From Caballeronia sordidicola (GTDB lineage Bacteria; Pseudomonadota; Gammaproteobacteria; Burkholderiales; Burkholderiaceae), in contig NZ_FCOC02000031.1 in NCBI RefSeq assembly GCF_001544455.2, positions 1 through 61,330 on the forward strand: DNA of 61,330 nt, given 5' to 3'. Shown one piece after another: positions 9,533 through 18,584 of this stretch (the first letter of the stretch is position 1; the number at the start of each line of letters is the position of its first letter). Made by a program: the position numbers and the translations under genes. The notes beneath the pieces are model-generated. The model was not told the DNA's origin, did not search any database, and was given only the letters and a program-made list of their open reading frames with translations.

Positions 9533-9656
9533 TTACGTCCACAATGTGACTAATTATCGAAGATTTTGAGATGCCAGGTCAATCCTGGGGTATTTACCGA
9601 GATGTCTCAGTTTCTGCGTCCGATCAGGTACGCCTCGAACCCACGTGTGCGATGGA

Positions 9657-10700
9657 CTAGCGGGTGGCGTCGTGTTGGTCGAGCAGCCTTCCGAAGTCCG
9701 TCGGTACGATCACGAGCGGGCGTGTAGCCGGGTCATGCGCATCGGCCAGGGCGAACGCTTGCGCGATGATGCGCTCCACGTCCTGGCGCATCATGGTGAC
9801 ATCGAAGGGAAGGTGCGCCGCGAAAGGGTCCCAGTCGAAGCACCCGAACACCGAGGACTGCCACGCTTCGCGAGGTAATTGCGATGCAAACTGAACCAGC
9901 CCTTCGAACGCGGTAATCGAGTTCATGAGCAAGCCCGCAGGAAGGCGGCCGAGCTGCTCGACCCGCCGGGCGAGCGCGCGGCGCGCATCCGCTGCGAGAT
10001 AGCCGCAGCATTCCACGGCATCGAGTGAGGGCGTCAGATTGCGTGCCGCGAAGGCCTCGCGAAATCCGGCTATACGCTTTTCCGTCGCGTACTCGTTCGC
10101 AATACCGCCAAGAAACACCAGCTCCTCAGCCGCGTCGCCGCGAGCCTGCATCTTGCCGATGAGCACGTCGGTCAGCGCGCGAGCGCCGCCCTGGTTATCG
10201 GAGACGACCGACGGCGCGTCTGCACCCGGCAAGTCCACATTGATGCACGGAACCCCCGCCGCCGCGCATAGCGCGTTGAGCGGCGAAGGATCGCGCACGC
10301 CCGCGATAAAAAGGACTTCGACGCGTTGCGAAAGCAGCGTCTGCGTGACGCTGCCTTCCACCGCGGGATCGCGCTGCGTGCTCACGACCACGGGGCACAG
10401 GCCGCGGCGCCTGGCTTGCTCTTCAAAGGTCTCGGCCAGCCCCGCAAAAAAACGGTTTCGATAATGCGGAAGGATCATGCCGGCAAGCCCGGAGCGCGAT
10501 AACCGCAGCCCGCGTGCGGCCATATTCACGTTGTAGCCCAGTTGCTGCGCACTTTCGAGAATGCGGTTTGCGGTCTCTTCCTTGATGCGATATCGCGTCC
10601 ACGTGCCGTTCAGCACCATGCTCACCGCCGCCACCGACGAACCGGTCGCCCTGGAAATATCGTAGATCGTGGATTTGCGTCCAGCAGCGGTGCGGGTCAT
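9657..10700 (-). CDS. LacI-family transcriptional regulator
   Basis: A 347-residue protein with an N-terminal LacI helix-turn-helix (STIYDISRATGSSVAAVSMV) and hinge helix, followed by a periplasmic-binding-like effector domain (GLAGMILPHYRNRFF to the C-terminus). It probably represses the divergent epimerase/kinase operon and responds to a sugar or its phosphate. The start at 10700 is preceded by AAGGAAAAC; an open extension of 22 residues upstream lacks family similarity. The shared intergenic space holds two matching palindromes that fit LacI-family operators. Confidence 0.92.
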   Translation of the reverse strand: MTRTAAGRKSTIYDISRATGSSVAAVSMVLNGTWTRYRIKEETANRILESAQQLGYNVNMAARGLRLSRSGLAGMILPHYRNRFFAGLAETFEEQARRRGLCPVVVSTQRDPAVEGSVTQTLLSQRVEVLFIAGVRDPSPLNALCAAAGVPCINVDLPGADAPSVVSDNQGGARALTDVLIGKMQARGDAAEELVFLGGIANEYATEKRIAGFREAFAARNLTPSLDAVECCGYLAADARRALARRVEQLGRLPAGLLMNSITAFEGLVQFASQLPREAWQSSVFGCFDWDPFAAHLPFDVTMMRQDVERIIAQAFALADAHDPATRPLVIVPTDFGRLLDQHDATR

Positions 10701-10794
10701 CTTGTTTTCCTTTTCAGATTCGTCCGTTTGCAGCAGGAAGGCTGATGTACTTCGGTGGCTCGCCATATTAGGGTATTCGAGCGTTGACCGGATG

Positions 10795-10843
10795 GCTGAA
10801 TGGATTCAGCATCGTTTTTCAAATTTAGCTGAATGGATTTAGC
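10795..10843 (+). promoter_or_regulatory. Twin LacI-type operators
   Basis: Two 16-base sites occur: GCTGAATGGATTCAGC at 10795-10810 (7-base perfect arms) and GCTGAATGGATTTAGC at 10828-10843 (one mismatch). Their centres are 33 bases apart, about three helical turns, so both face the same side of the DNA. They lie between the divergent lacI-type gene and the epimerase gene. A weak TTGACC -35-like element at 10784-10789 would place site 1 inside the promoter. Confidence 0.7.
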
Positions 10844-10958
10844 ATTTAAGAGGTTTTGCACCGGCAAGAATTAGTTTGTTCTCGATTCCGTCCAAAGCTA
10901 TGGTTATTTTCAATCCCGGGTCCGCTGGCGCGCGGTCGCTACAAAAAGGAGTTTCGCA

Positions 10959-11834
10959 ATGAACAAGTTGGGCGTCCACGCATTGGTATGGGCCGGCGAT
11001 CTCACGCCGGAATCGACCCGCAAGGTCATCAGCCAGACCAAGGCGGCCGGTTTTGATCTGGTCGAACTATCGCTTCATGGTCCGAAGGTCATGGACCTGT
11101 CGCTGACGCGTGATTTGCTGCAGGAACACGGTCTGGAAATCGGCTGTTCTCGCGGTCTAACTTTCGATGCAGACGTCTCCAGCGATAATCCCGAATCGGT
11201 CGTGCGCGGTCTCGCGCTGCTGGAAGAGGGCGTCAGCATCACCGCCGAACTGGGCGGCACGTATTTCGGCGGCATCCTGTATGGCGCGATGGCGAAATAT
11301 TCCGCGCCGATCACGCCGCAGGGACGGCGGCACGCGGTGGACTCGCTCAAGCGCATCGCCGACTTCGCGTTGAAAAAAGGCGTGACGCTCGGCCTGGAAG
11401 TCGTGAACCGCTACGAAAGCAATTTGCTGAACACGGCTTCGCAAGCGCTCGACATGCTGGATGAAGTCGATGCACCCAACGTGGTCGTGCATCTGGATAC
11501 CTATCACATGAACATCGAGGAATCGGATTTCATGCAGCCCGTGCTCGCATGCGGCAAACGCCTTGGCTATGTTCATATTGGCGAAAGCAATCGCGGTTAT
11601 CTGGGCTCGGGTACTATCGACTTCGCGCAGTTTTTCCACGCACTCGCCATGATCGACTACAAAGGCGTGGTGACCTTCGAGAGCTTCTCTTCGACTGTGG
11701 TGAACGAGCAGTTGTCGAATGCGCTGGCGATCTGGCGCAACTTGTGGGAAGACAGCATGGATCTGGCAACGCATGCGCGCGCGTTCATGGCCGGTGGCAT
11801 CAATGCTGCGGCGAAGGCCCGCGCGCACCATTGA
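10959..11834 (+). CDS. Sugar phosphate isomerase/epimerase, ketose 3-epimerase type
   Basis: A 291-residue TIM-barrel protein of the AP-endonuclease-2-like superfamily. The four metal ligands of D-tagatose/D-allulose 3-epimerases can be placed at E147 (GLEVVNRYE), D180 (HLDTYHMN), H206 (YVHIGESNRG) and E241 (TFESFSS). GESNRGYLGSGTIDF is highly characteristic of that group. The enzyme would epimerise a ketose, or an erythrulose-like ketose, at C3 in the cytoplasm. AAAAAGGAG precedes the ATG. The LacI regulator is divergent and a kinase gene follows 73 bases downstream, which makes a sugar-salvage unit. Confidence 0.88.
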   Translation: MNKLGVHALVWAGDLTPESTRKVISQTKAAGFDLVELSLHGPKVMDLSLTRDLLQEHGLEIGCSRGLTFDADVSSDNPESVVRGLALLEEGVSITAELGGTYFGGILYGAMAKYSAPITPQGRRHAVDSLKRIADFALKKGVTLGLEVVNRYESNLLNTASQALDMLDEVDAPNVVVHLDTYHMNIEESDFMQPVLACGKRLGYVHIGESNRGYLGSGTIDFAQFFHALAMIDYKGVVTFESFSSTVVNEQLSNALAIWRNLWEDSMDLATHARAFMAGGINAAAKARAHH

Positions 11835-11907
11835 CGAAGCAGGCCGCCACGCTCGCCGGTATCGTGTTCAGGCGTTGCCCGGCAGTTGCTTTTGCACATT
11901 ATCCTGG

Positions 11908-12534
11908 ATGGAGCCGATGATCGAAGACCGCTTTTTAGAACGGTTGCAGCACCTTGTTGACTATGGCCAGCGCCGCATTCTCGGTCTCGCGGGTGCGCCG
12001 GGCGCGGGAAAATCGACGCTGGCCCAGGCCATTCTCGATGCGTTTCCCGGCCGCGCCGTTGTCGTGCCAATGGACGGGTTTCATCTCGCGAATGTCGAGC
12101 TCGAACGTCTTGGGCGCGCCTCGCGCAAGGGCGCGGAAGATACTTTCGACAGCGCCGGTTTTATTGCGTTGTTGAGCCGGATTCGCGCGCAACGCAAAGG
12201 CGAAATCATCTACGCACCGACGTTTCGCCGCGAGATCGAGGAGCCGATTGCCGGCGCGATTCCCGTCATGGCGGACGTGCCGCTCGTGATTACGGAAGGC
12301 AATTACCTGCTGTTGCAGCGCGGGCATTGGAACGCGGTTCGTTCCTTGCTCGACGAAGCCTGGTATGTGGATGTCGATCGGCAACTGCGCGTGCAGCGGC
12401 TGATCGCGCGGCACATGCATTTTGGCCGCGACGAAGATGCTGCAAGGACATGGGTGCAGCAAACCGATGAAGTCAATGCGGCGCTTATCGAATCAACGCG
12501 CGAGCGCGCGGATATTGTTTTCCGGTGGGAATGA
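11908..12534 (+). CDS. Nucleoside/fructose-kinase-like P-loop kinase
   Basis: A roughly 208-residue P-loop kinase with Walker A GAPGAGKST near residue 33, the substrate motif VVPMDGFHLAN and the C-terminal pattern RLIARHMHFGRDEDAARTWV. This pattern is shared by the uridine-kinase/pantothenate-kinase-like family, which includes the fructose-operon kinase FrcK and E. coli YggC. It probably phosphorylates the ketose delivered by the epimerase. The ATG at 11908 gives the longest sensible start; ATG 11917 has a GGAG just upstream and is nearly as likely. Confidence 0.82.
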   Translation: MEPMIEDRFLERLQHLVDYGQRRILGLAGAPGAGKSTLAQAILDAFPGRAVVVPMDGFHLANVELERLGRASRKGAEDTFDSAGFIALLSRIRAQRKGEIIYAPTFRREIEEPIAGAIPVMADVPLVITEGNYLLLQRGHWNAVRSLLDEAWYVDVDRQLRVQRLIARHMHFGRDEDAARTWVQQTDEVNAALIESTRERADIVFRWE

Positions 12535-12590
12535 AAGTCGCATTTCCTGACTGACTGACTGACCCGTTCCCACCGTAATTTGTCGCCGCG

Positions 12591-12914
12591 TCAGGGCCGT
12601 CCAAGGCTGTGGTAATACGCGGCGAGATTGGCGATGTCGGTATCTGAAAGCGGCTTGGCCATCATTGTCATCATCTCGTTCTGGCGCGCGCCGGACTTGA
12701 AATCGTTCAGCGCCTTGACCAGATATTCCTCGGTTTGTCCGGCCAGATTGGGCGCGTCGGGAATCTTCGACAGCCCGTCAATGCCGTGACATGCCTGGCA
12801 TTGCACGGCTTTCGCGCGCCCGGCCTGCACGTCGCCCGCGAACGCCGCGCGGCCCGGCCACGCGGCGGCGAGCAGCAACGCCGCCGCAGTTATCATCGTC
12901 AAGGTCTTCTTCAT
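12591..12914 (-). CDS. Class I cytochrome c (c553-like)
   Basis: A 107-residue secreted mono-haem cytochrome. It has an N-terminal signal peptide (to about AAFA-GD), a single haem site CQACH, and the distal-methionine segment EMMTMMAKPLSDTDIANLAAYY typical of c553 and c4-like cytochromes. Its ATG overlaps the stop of the preceding dehydrogenase gene, so it is very likely the electron acceptor of that periplasmic enzyme. Confidence 0.93.
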   Translation of the reverse strand: MKKTLTMITAAALLLAAAWPGRAAFAGDVQAGRAKAVQCQACHGIDGLSKIPDAPNLAGQTEEYLVKALNDFKSGARQNEMMTMMAKPLSDTDIANLAAYYHSLGRP

Positions 12915-14179
12915 TTGCCGCCCGTGTACGAGATGCGATAAATCGCGCCGGCGAAATCATCGGAGACGAGGAGCGACCCGTCCTGCAACTGCTGTACATC
13001 GACCGGCCGGCCCATGTATTCGCCCGACGCGGTGAGCCAGCCCTCGGCAAACACTTCTGCCTCGCCCGCCGTGCCGTCGTCCTTGACCGGCGTGAACATG
13101 ATGCGCGCGCCGATTGGCTTCGTGCGGTTCCATGAACCATGCTGCGCATCGAAGATCCCGCCCTGGTACTTCGCCGGGAACATCTTGCCGGTGTAGAACG
13201 ACATGCCGAGGTCAGCCGCGTGCGCCGCCATTTCCACCTGCGGGAATACGATGCCAGCAGGCGGTGTCGCGTCCTTGTATTCGACCGTGCGCACCTTCCC
13301 GCCGCCATACCACGGGAAACCGAAGTTCTCGCCCGCCTTTGTCGCGCGGTTGAGTTCGCCGGGCGGGATGTCGTCGCCCATGCCGTCGACCTGGTTGTCG
13401 GTGAACCACAGCGTCTTGTCTTTCGGATTGAAGTCTAGCCCAACCGAATTACGTATGCCGTGCGCATAGATTTCGCGATTCTTGCCGTCCTGATCCATGC
13501 GGATAATGCCCGCCAGACCGTTGCGGTCAAGGTCGGCGAGTTTGTCCTTGGGCGGCACGTTCCACGGTTGCCCGAGCGTGATGTACAACTTCTTGTCCGG
13601 GCCGATGCGGCAGGTGCGCGCGCCGTGATTGAAGCTTTCGAACTGCGTGGGGATCAGCTTGCCTTGCGGCACGACGACGGCGGCCGCGACGTCGCTGCCG
13701 CCTTCGCCGAAGAACTGCGCAGCGGGAAACGCGAGCACACGGTTCTGCTCGACAACATAGAGCACGCCGTCGGGCGAGAAGCACACGCCATTGGGCACCT
13801 TGAAGGTCACCGAGCTTGCAAACGCGACCACGTCGTCCGCGACGCGGCGCTTGGTCCGGTCCGTCACCTGCCAGACGCGCGCCTTGCGCGTGCCGACAAA
13901 GACCACGCCTGTAGAGGGTTCGATAGCCATATGGCGCGCTTCCGGCACGACCGCATACAAGTCGATCTTGAAGCCCGGCGGCAGCTTGATGGCCTTGAGA
14001 TTCTCGCGCAGGGCGTCGGCGCGCTGGCCGGACTGCGGCACTTGCTCGGCGGGGGCGGTGTTACCCGTCTGCTGGAAATTCGACAGCGTATTGACGTTGT
14101 CTTGCGCTGCGTAGGCGCAGGGCAAGACGGCGAGCATTGCGCCGAGGGCAATGGGTAAAAGCTTGAGCGCTGCGTTCAT
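12911..14179 (-). CDS. PQQ-dependent sugar / L-sorbosone dehydrogenase-like protein
   Basis: A 422-residue periplasmic beta-propeller with a signal peptide ending at about CAYAAQD. Blades contain PNGVCFSPDGVLYVVEQ, ESFNHGARTCRIGPDKKLYI and HGIRNSVGLDFNPKDKTLWF. These are typical of the L-sorbosone dehydrogenase/soluble aldose dehydrogenase family, which uses pyrroloquinoline quinone. The substrate is probably an aldose or aldehyde. Translational coupling (ATGA) with a cytochrome c gene supports periplasmic electron transfer. No pqq biosynthesis gene is in the window. Confidence 0.88.
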   Translation of the reverse strand: MNAALKLLPIALGAMLAVLPCAYAAQDNVNTLSNFQQTGNTAPAEQVPQSGQRADALRENLKAIKLPPGFKIDLYAVVPEARHMAIEPSTGVVFVGTRKARVWQVTDRTKRRVADDVVAFASSVTFKVPNGVCFSPDGVLYVVEQNRVLAFPAAQFFGEGGSDVAAAVVVPQGKLIPTQFESFNHGARTCRIGPDKKLYITLGQPWNVPPKDKLADLDRNGLAGIIRMDQDGKNREIYAHGIRNSVGLDFNPKDKTLWFTDNQVDGMGDDIPPGELNRATKAGENFGFPWYGGGKVRTVEYKDATPPAGIVFPQVEMAAHAADLGMSFYTGKMFPAKYQGGIFDAQHGSWNRTKPIGARIMFTPVKDDGTAGEAEVFAEGWLTASGEYMGRPVDVQQLQDGSLLVSDDFAGAIYRISYTGGK

Positions 14180-15392
14180 GTGTTCGTCTCCTGAGATGCT
14201 GCTTCGTTTTTAGTGACTGCAACTACGGGAAAACGTGATGCGCGACGGGGGAATTGCCGGCTGCGGCCTATTCGCGGTCAAGCGATGTCATGAGGGGTCT
14301 GGGCGATTGCCGGAGAGGTTTGCTCAAACGGGAGGTCTTTTTCATTTGTTTCCTCGCAGCGCGTTCGATCCATGACGGCGGCGTGCATCGGCTGCCAACT
14401 ACAAGACGTAGCGAGCCGGCACGCATTTAAATCCGGAAACGCGGCCTTCAACGACGGGCGTTTGCGACGGCCGACTGTTCATGCGTATGAAAGGCTGGGT
14501 TGAGTGTCTGGTATAGACCGTCCGCGCAGACAGGTCAAGGATGAGTTAACAGCTTCACGTACTGTGGTTCGGCCTGCCAGCGTTTCCCGGTAATAAATAT
14601 CAAGTGTCGCGGAAGCTTGTTCCAATGTGTTATGTGGCAAAAGCGGCAAGCGGCAAGCGGCAGTGGCTACCTTATCGTGATTCCGTGACGTTCCCGGACA
14701 CATATGGTTATGAATTTTGGTTCGTTCCGGGGACTCCGAAGCAGGTCGAAAAATAGTCACGTTAGCATTAATTCGATGGAATTTGCCTGCGCGTGCGATC
14801 GTTTTTACATAGGTAATACGGATACCGAAATATGAATTTCTCGCTAGCAATCGCATTCATGCGAACGCAAACTCAGCGACAAGAATTGCCCGAACAACTC
14901 CGAATCCGAAAATGGCAAAACTGCCAGCTTCGCGATGTACTGACTATGTACACTCCGCCAAGCGGGATTTTGTCGACGCGGCCCGCTGGCGGGGTACCAG
15001 TGCCGCACGATCGAATTTTTGTCCCAAGGTGCGGACGGTCACTGCAAATTCATTTTCGTTTGTGTACATTCCTGCATCGTCGGGGCTTTAGCGAATTCAA
15101 TTGCCATGGCGATGCGTTGATTTCGACCTGCCTGTTTGAATGACTTTCAAAAGGCATGCGAGACCTATTTCAATTCCGCTCGACTGACATTTATGGTGCT
15201 CGAGATTCCAAACAAATTAAAACCGGGATCAATTTGGTTCGCTTCCGGCGGTTGTACAGGCCGTCGTGACCAGAACGATCCTGCCCGGCGTATTTCACGG
15301 GCCGCTCGAATGATTGCGGCCGCTTCTTGCAAATTGCCGTGCGAGGCGGCTCCACGGCGCTCGCCGGTTCAATCCCAAGTCCTGGAATTCAC
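14180..15392. other. Long intergenic region without a recognisable gene
   Basis: This stretch of about 1.2 kb separates the divergent dehydrogenase and RND operons. Frames of up to 125 codons are open but show no family features or ribosome sites. A short tandem repeat of a 7-base unit (AAGCGGC three times) lies at 14641-14661. Lower GC around 14700-15250 suggests non-coding or degraded sequence. Promoters for both flanking operons must lie here, but I cannot assign them. Confidence 0.5.
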
Positions 15393-18300
15393 ATGCTCGC
15401 CCTAGTACGTGTCGCGTTGCGGCGACCCTACACGTTTGTCGTGCTGGCGATCCTGATCCTGATCATCGGACCGCTTTCGGCGCTGCGCACGCCCACCGAT
15501 ATCTTTCCCGATATCCGCATTCCGGTGATCAGCGTCGTATGGCAATACACGGGTTTGCCGCCCGACCAGATGGTTGGACGAATCACCTCGCCGTTCGAGC
15601 GCTCGCTGACCACGACGGTAAACGACATCCAGCACATTGAAGCGGAATCGGTGAACGGCTTCGGCATCATCAAGATCTTCTTCCAGCCAGGCGTCAACAT
15701 CAGCAATGCCAACGCGCAAGTGACCGCCGTTGCGCAGACGCAGTTGCGCCAGTTGCCGCCCGGCACCACGCCGCCGCTGATACTGAACTACAACGCATCG
15801 ACGGTGCCGATCATCCAGCTCGCGCTATCGGGCAAGGGATTGTCGGAACAAAACCTGGGCGACCTCGGGCTGAACCAGTTGCGTCCGGCGCTCGTCACCG
15901 TTGCAGGCGCATCGATTCCTTACCCGTTCGGCGGCAAGTCGCGCCAGGTGCAGATCGACATCAACCCGGCGGCCCTGCAGGCGCGCGGCCTGTCGGCGCA
16001 AGACGTGGCGAACGCGCTGGCGAGCCAGAACCTGCTGACGCCCATCGGCACGGAGAAGATCGGCGATCACGAGTACACGCTGCAACTGAATAACGCGCCG
16101 TCCGCCATCAAGGCGCTGGGCGACCTGCCGATCAAGGCGGTGAACGGCACGACCGTTTATATTCATGATGTTGCCAATGTCCGCGACGGCAGCCCGCCGC
16201 AAACGAACATCGTGCACGTGGACGGCAAGCGCTCCGTGCTGATGTCGGTGTTGAAGAACGGCTCGGTATCCACGCTCGGGATCATCGACGGCATCAAGCA
16301 GCACGTGATCGATGCAAAGGCGTCGCTGCCCGATGCGCTGCAGATCGCACCGATTGGCGACCAGTCGCTGTTCGTGCGCGCGGCCATCAGCGGCGTGGCG
16401 CGCGAAGGCGTGATCGCCGCCGCGCTGACGAGCCTGATGATCCTGCTGTTCCTTGGCAGTTGGCGCTCGACGGTGATCATCGCGACCTCGATTCCGCTCG
16501 CAATTCTCGGCTCCATCGCGACCTTGTCCGCGCTCGGCGAGACGCTCAACATCATGACGCTCGGCGGTCTGGCGCTCGCGGTGGGTATTCTTGTGGATGA
16601 CGCGACCGTCACCATCGAAAATATCAACTGGCATCTGGAGCAGGGCAAACAGGTTGAAGAAGCCATCCTCGACGGCGCCGCGCAGATCGTCACGCCGGCG
16701 TTCGTTGCGCTCCTGTGCATCTGTATTGTGTTCGTGCCGATGTTCTTCCTCAACGGCGTAGCGCGTTTTCTCTTCGTGCCGATGGCGGAGGCCGTGATCT
16801 TCGCGATGATCTCGTCGTTCATCCTGTCGCGCACGCTCGTGCCCACGATGGCGAAATACCTGCTGCATCCGCATGACCTCAGCGAAGACGCGCACGAGAA
16901 AAAGCGTCCGGGACCGCTTGGACGCTTCCAGCAAGGGTTCGAACGGCGCTTCGAGAAGATTCGCGCAGGCTATCACGGCTTGCTCGAACTTGCGCTGAAC
17001 CATCGTGCGCCGTTCGTGAGCTGCTTCCTCGGCTTCGTGCTGATTTCGTTCGCGCTCGTGCCCTTGCTCGGCCGCAACTTCTTTCCGTCGGTGGACGCGG
17101 GCCAGATCCTGCTGCACGTGCGCGCGCCGGTCGGCGTGCGGGTTGAGAAAACCGCGCAGATCTTCGCCGACGTGGAAGGGTCGATTCGCCAGATCATTCC
17201 GCCCGCTGAACTCAGCACCATGGTCGACAACATCGGCTTGCCCGTGAGCGGTATCAACCTCGCGTACAACAACACGGGGACCATCGGCTCGCAGGACGGC
17301 GATATCCAGATCGCGCTGAACGAAAATCATCATCCAACCGATGACTACGTGCGGCAGATGCGCGAGAAACTGCCGCGTCTTTATCCCGGCGTGACGTTCT
17401 CGTTTCCGCCTGCCGACATCATCAGCCAGATCCTGAATTTCGGCTCGCCTGCGCCGGTCGACTTGCAGGTGCGCGGCAACAACCTGCCTGCGAACTTCGC
17501 CTATGCAAACCGCCTGTTGCGCGAGATCCGCCAGATTCCCGGCGTGGTCGACGCACGCATCCAGCAAGCGCAGAACTCGCCGACGTTCAACGTGGATGTG
17601 GACCGCACGCGCGCGCAACTGCTTGGCATCAACGAACGCGACGTGACGAACAGCCTGGTGGTGAATCTCGCGGGATCGAGCCAGGTCGCGCCAACATTCT
17701 GGCTGAACAATGCGAACGGCGTGTCGTATCCGATCGTGATGCAAACGCCGCAATACAGCCTGGATTCCCTTGCGTCGCTGCAGAACCTGCCGATCACGTC
17801 GAGCCTGCAAAGCAGCGGCCAGATTCTCGGCGGCCTCGCCACGGTCGAGCGCGCGAACACCAATGCGGTCGTGAGCCAGTACAACATCCAGCCGATGGTC
17901 GAGATCTTCGCCACCACACAGGACCGCGATCTGGGCGCGGTTGCATCGGACATCCAGCGCATCGTGCAGAACAATGCGGGCGCGTTGCCGAAGGGTTCGT
18001 CGATTGCGTTGCTCGGCCAGGTGCAGACCATGAACAGCGCGTTCGCCGGCATGCTCTTCGGTTTGCTCGGCGCGGTCGTGCTGATCTACCTGATCGTGGT
18101 GGTCAACTTCCAGTCGTGGGCCGACCCGTTCGTGATCGTCACCGCGTTGCCCGCCGCGCTCGCGGGCATCATCTGGATGCTGTTTGCAACGCACACTACA
18201 TTGTCCGTGCCGGCGCTGACCGGGGCGATCATGTGCATGGGCGTCGCGACCGCGAACTCCATTCTCGTTGTCAGCTTTTGCCGCGAGCGGCTCGCCGAAC

Positions 18301-18584
18301 ACGGCGACCCATTCAAGGCCGCGCTCGAAGCCGGCTTCACCCGCTTCCGGCCGGTGCTGATGACCGCGCTCTCCATGATCATCGGCATGGCGCCCATGGC
18401 GCTTGCGCTGGGCGAGGGCGGCGAACAGAACGCACCACTTGGCCGCGCCGTGATCGGCGGCCTGATTTTCGCCACCACCGCGTCGCTGCTCCTGGTCCCG
18501 GTGATCTTCTGCATCATTCACTCGCGCCCTGGCCGCGCGATTGCCCCGACACCCGTTACGGGAGGTCCTGCTCATGTCGTCTGA
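15393..18584 (+). CDS. RND efflux transporter, AcrB/HAE1-like inner-membrane pump
   Basis: A 1063-residue proton-driven pump with the full RND layout. It has an N-terminal helix, then large periplasmic loops (e.g. FPDIRIPVISVVWQY). The helix-4 region contains the two proton-relay aspartates (GILVDDATVTIEN), and the sequence repeats this layout in the second half and ends in a final helix set. Length is normal for the family. The start at 15393 gives MLALVRVALRRPYTFVVLAI, typical of RND N-termini; an earlier in-frame start adds 22 unlikely residues. The next gene starts 11 bases before its stop. Gene order RND-fusion protein-outer channel is less common than fusion protein first. Confidence 0.95.
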   Translation: MLALVRVALRRPYTFVVLAILILIIGPLSALRTPTDIFPDIRIPVISVVWQYTGLPPDQMVGRITSPFERSLTTTVNDIQHIEAESVNGFGIIKIFFQPGVNISNANAQVTAVAQTQLRQLPPGTTPPLILNYNASTVPIIQLALSGKGLSEQNLGDLGLNQLRPALVTVAGASIPYPFGGKSRQVQIDINPAALQARGLSAQDVANALASQNLLTPIGTEKIGDHEYTLQLNNAPSAIKALGDLPIKAVNGTTVYIHDVANVRDGSPPQTNIVHVDGKRSVLMSVLKNGSVSTLGIIDGIKQHVIDAKASLPDALQIAPIGDQSLFVRAAISGVAREGVIAAALTSLMILLFLGSWRSTVIIATSIPLAILGSIATLSALGETLNIMTLGGLALAVGILVDDATVTIENINWHLEQGKQVEEAILDGAAQIVTPAFVALLCICIVFVPMFFLNGVARFLFVPMAEAVIFAMISSFILSRTLVPTMAKYLLHPHDLSEDAHEKKRPGPLGRFQQGFERRFEKIRAGYHGLLELALNHRAPFVSCFLGFVLISFALVPLLGRNFFPSVDAGQILLHVRAPVGVRVEKTAQIFADVEGSIRQIIPPAELSTMVDNIGLPVSGINLAYNNTGTIGSQDGDIQIALNENHHPTDDYVRQMREKLPRLYPGVTFSFPPADIISQILNFGSPAPVDLQVRGNNLPANFAYANRLLREIRQIPGVVDARIQQAQNSPTFNVDVDRTRAQLLGINERDVTNSLVVNLAGSSQVAPTFWLNNANGVSYPIVMQTPQYSLDSLASLQNLPITSSLQSSGQILGGLATVERANTNAVVSQYNIQPMVEIFATTQDRDLGAVASDIQRIVQNNAGALPKGSSIALLGQVQTMNSAFAGMLFGLLGAVVLIYLIVVVNFQSWADPFVIVTALPAALAGIIWMLFATHTTLSVPALTGAIMCMGVATANSILVVSFCRERLAEHGDPFKAALEAGFTRFRPVLMTALSMIIGMAPMALALGEGGEQNAPLGRAVIGGLIFATTASLLLVPVIFCIIHSRPGRAIAPTPVTGGPAHVV

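Noticed and set aside
12547..12563. Four copies of CTGA after the kinase gene
   Set aside because: Too short to call a functional repeat and no sign of phase variation, since it lies outside any gene.
15136..15405. A small open frame before the RND gene
   Set aside because: It starts at TTG, has no ribosome site, and its translation shows no fold after the first 35 residues.
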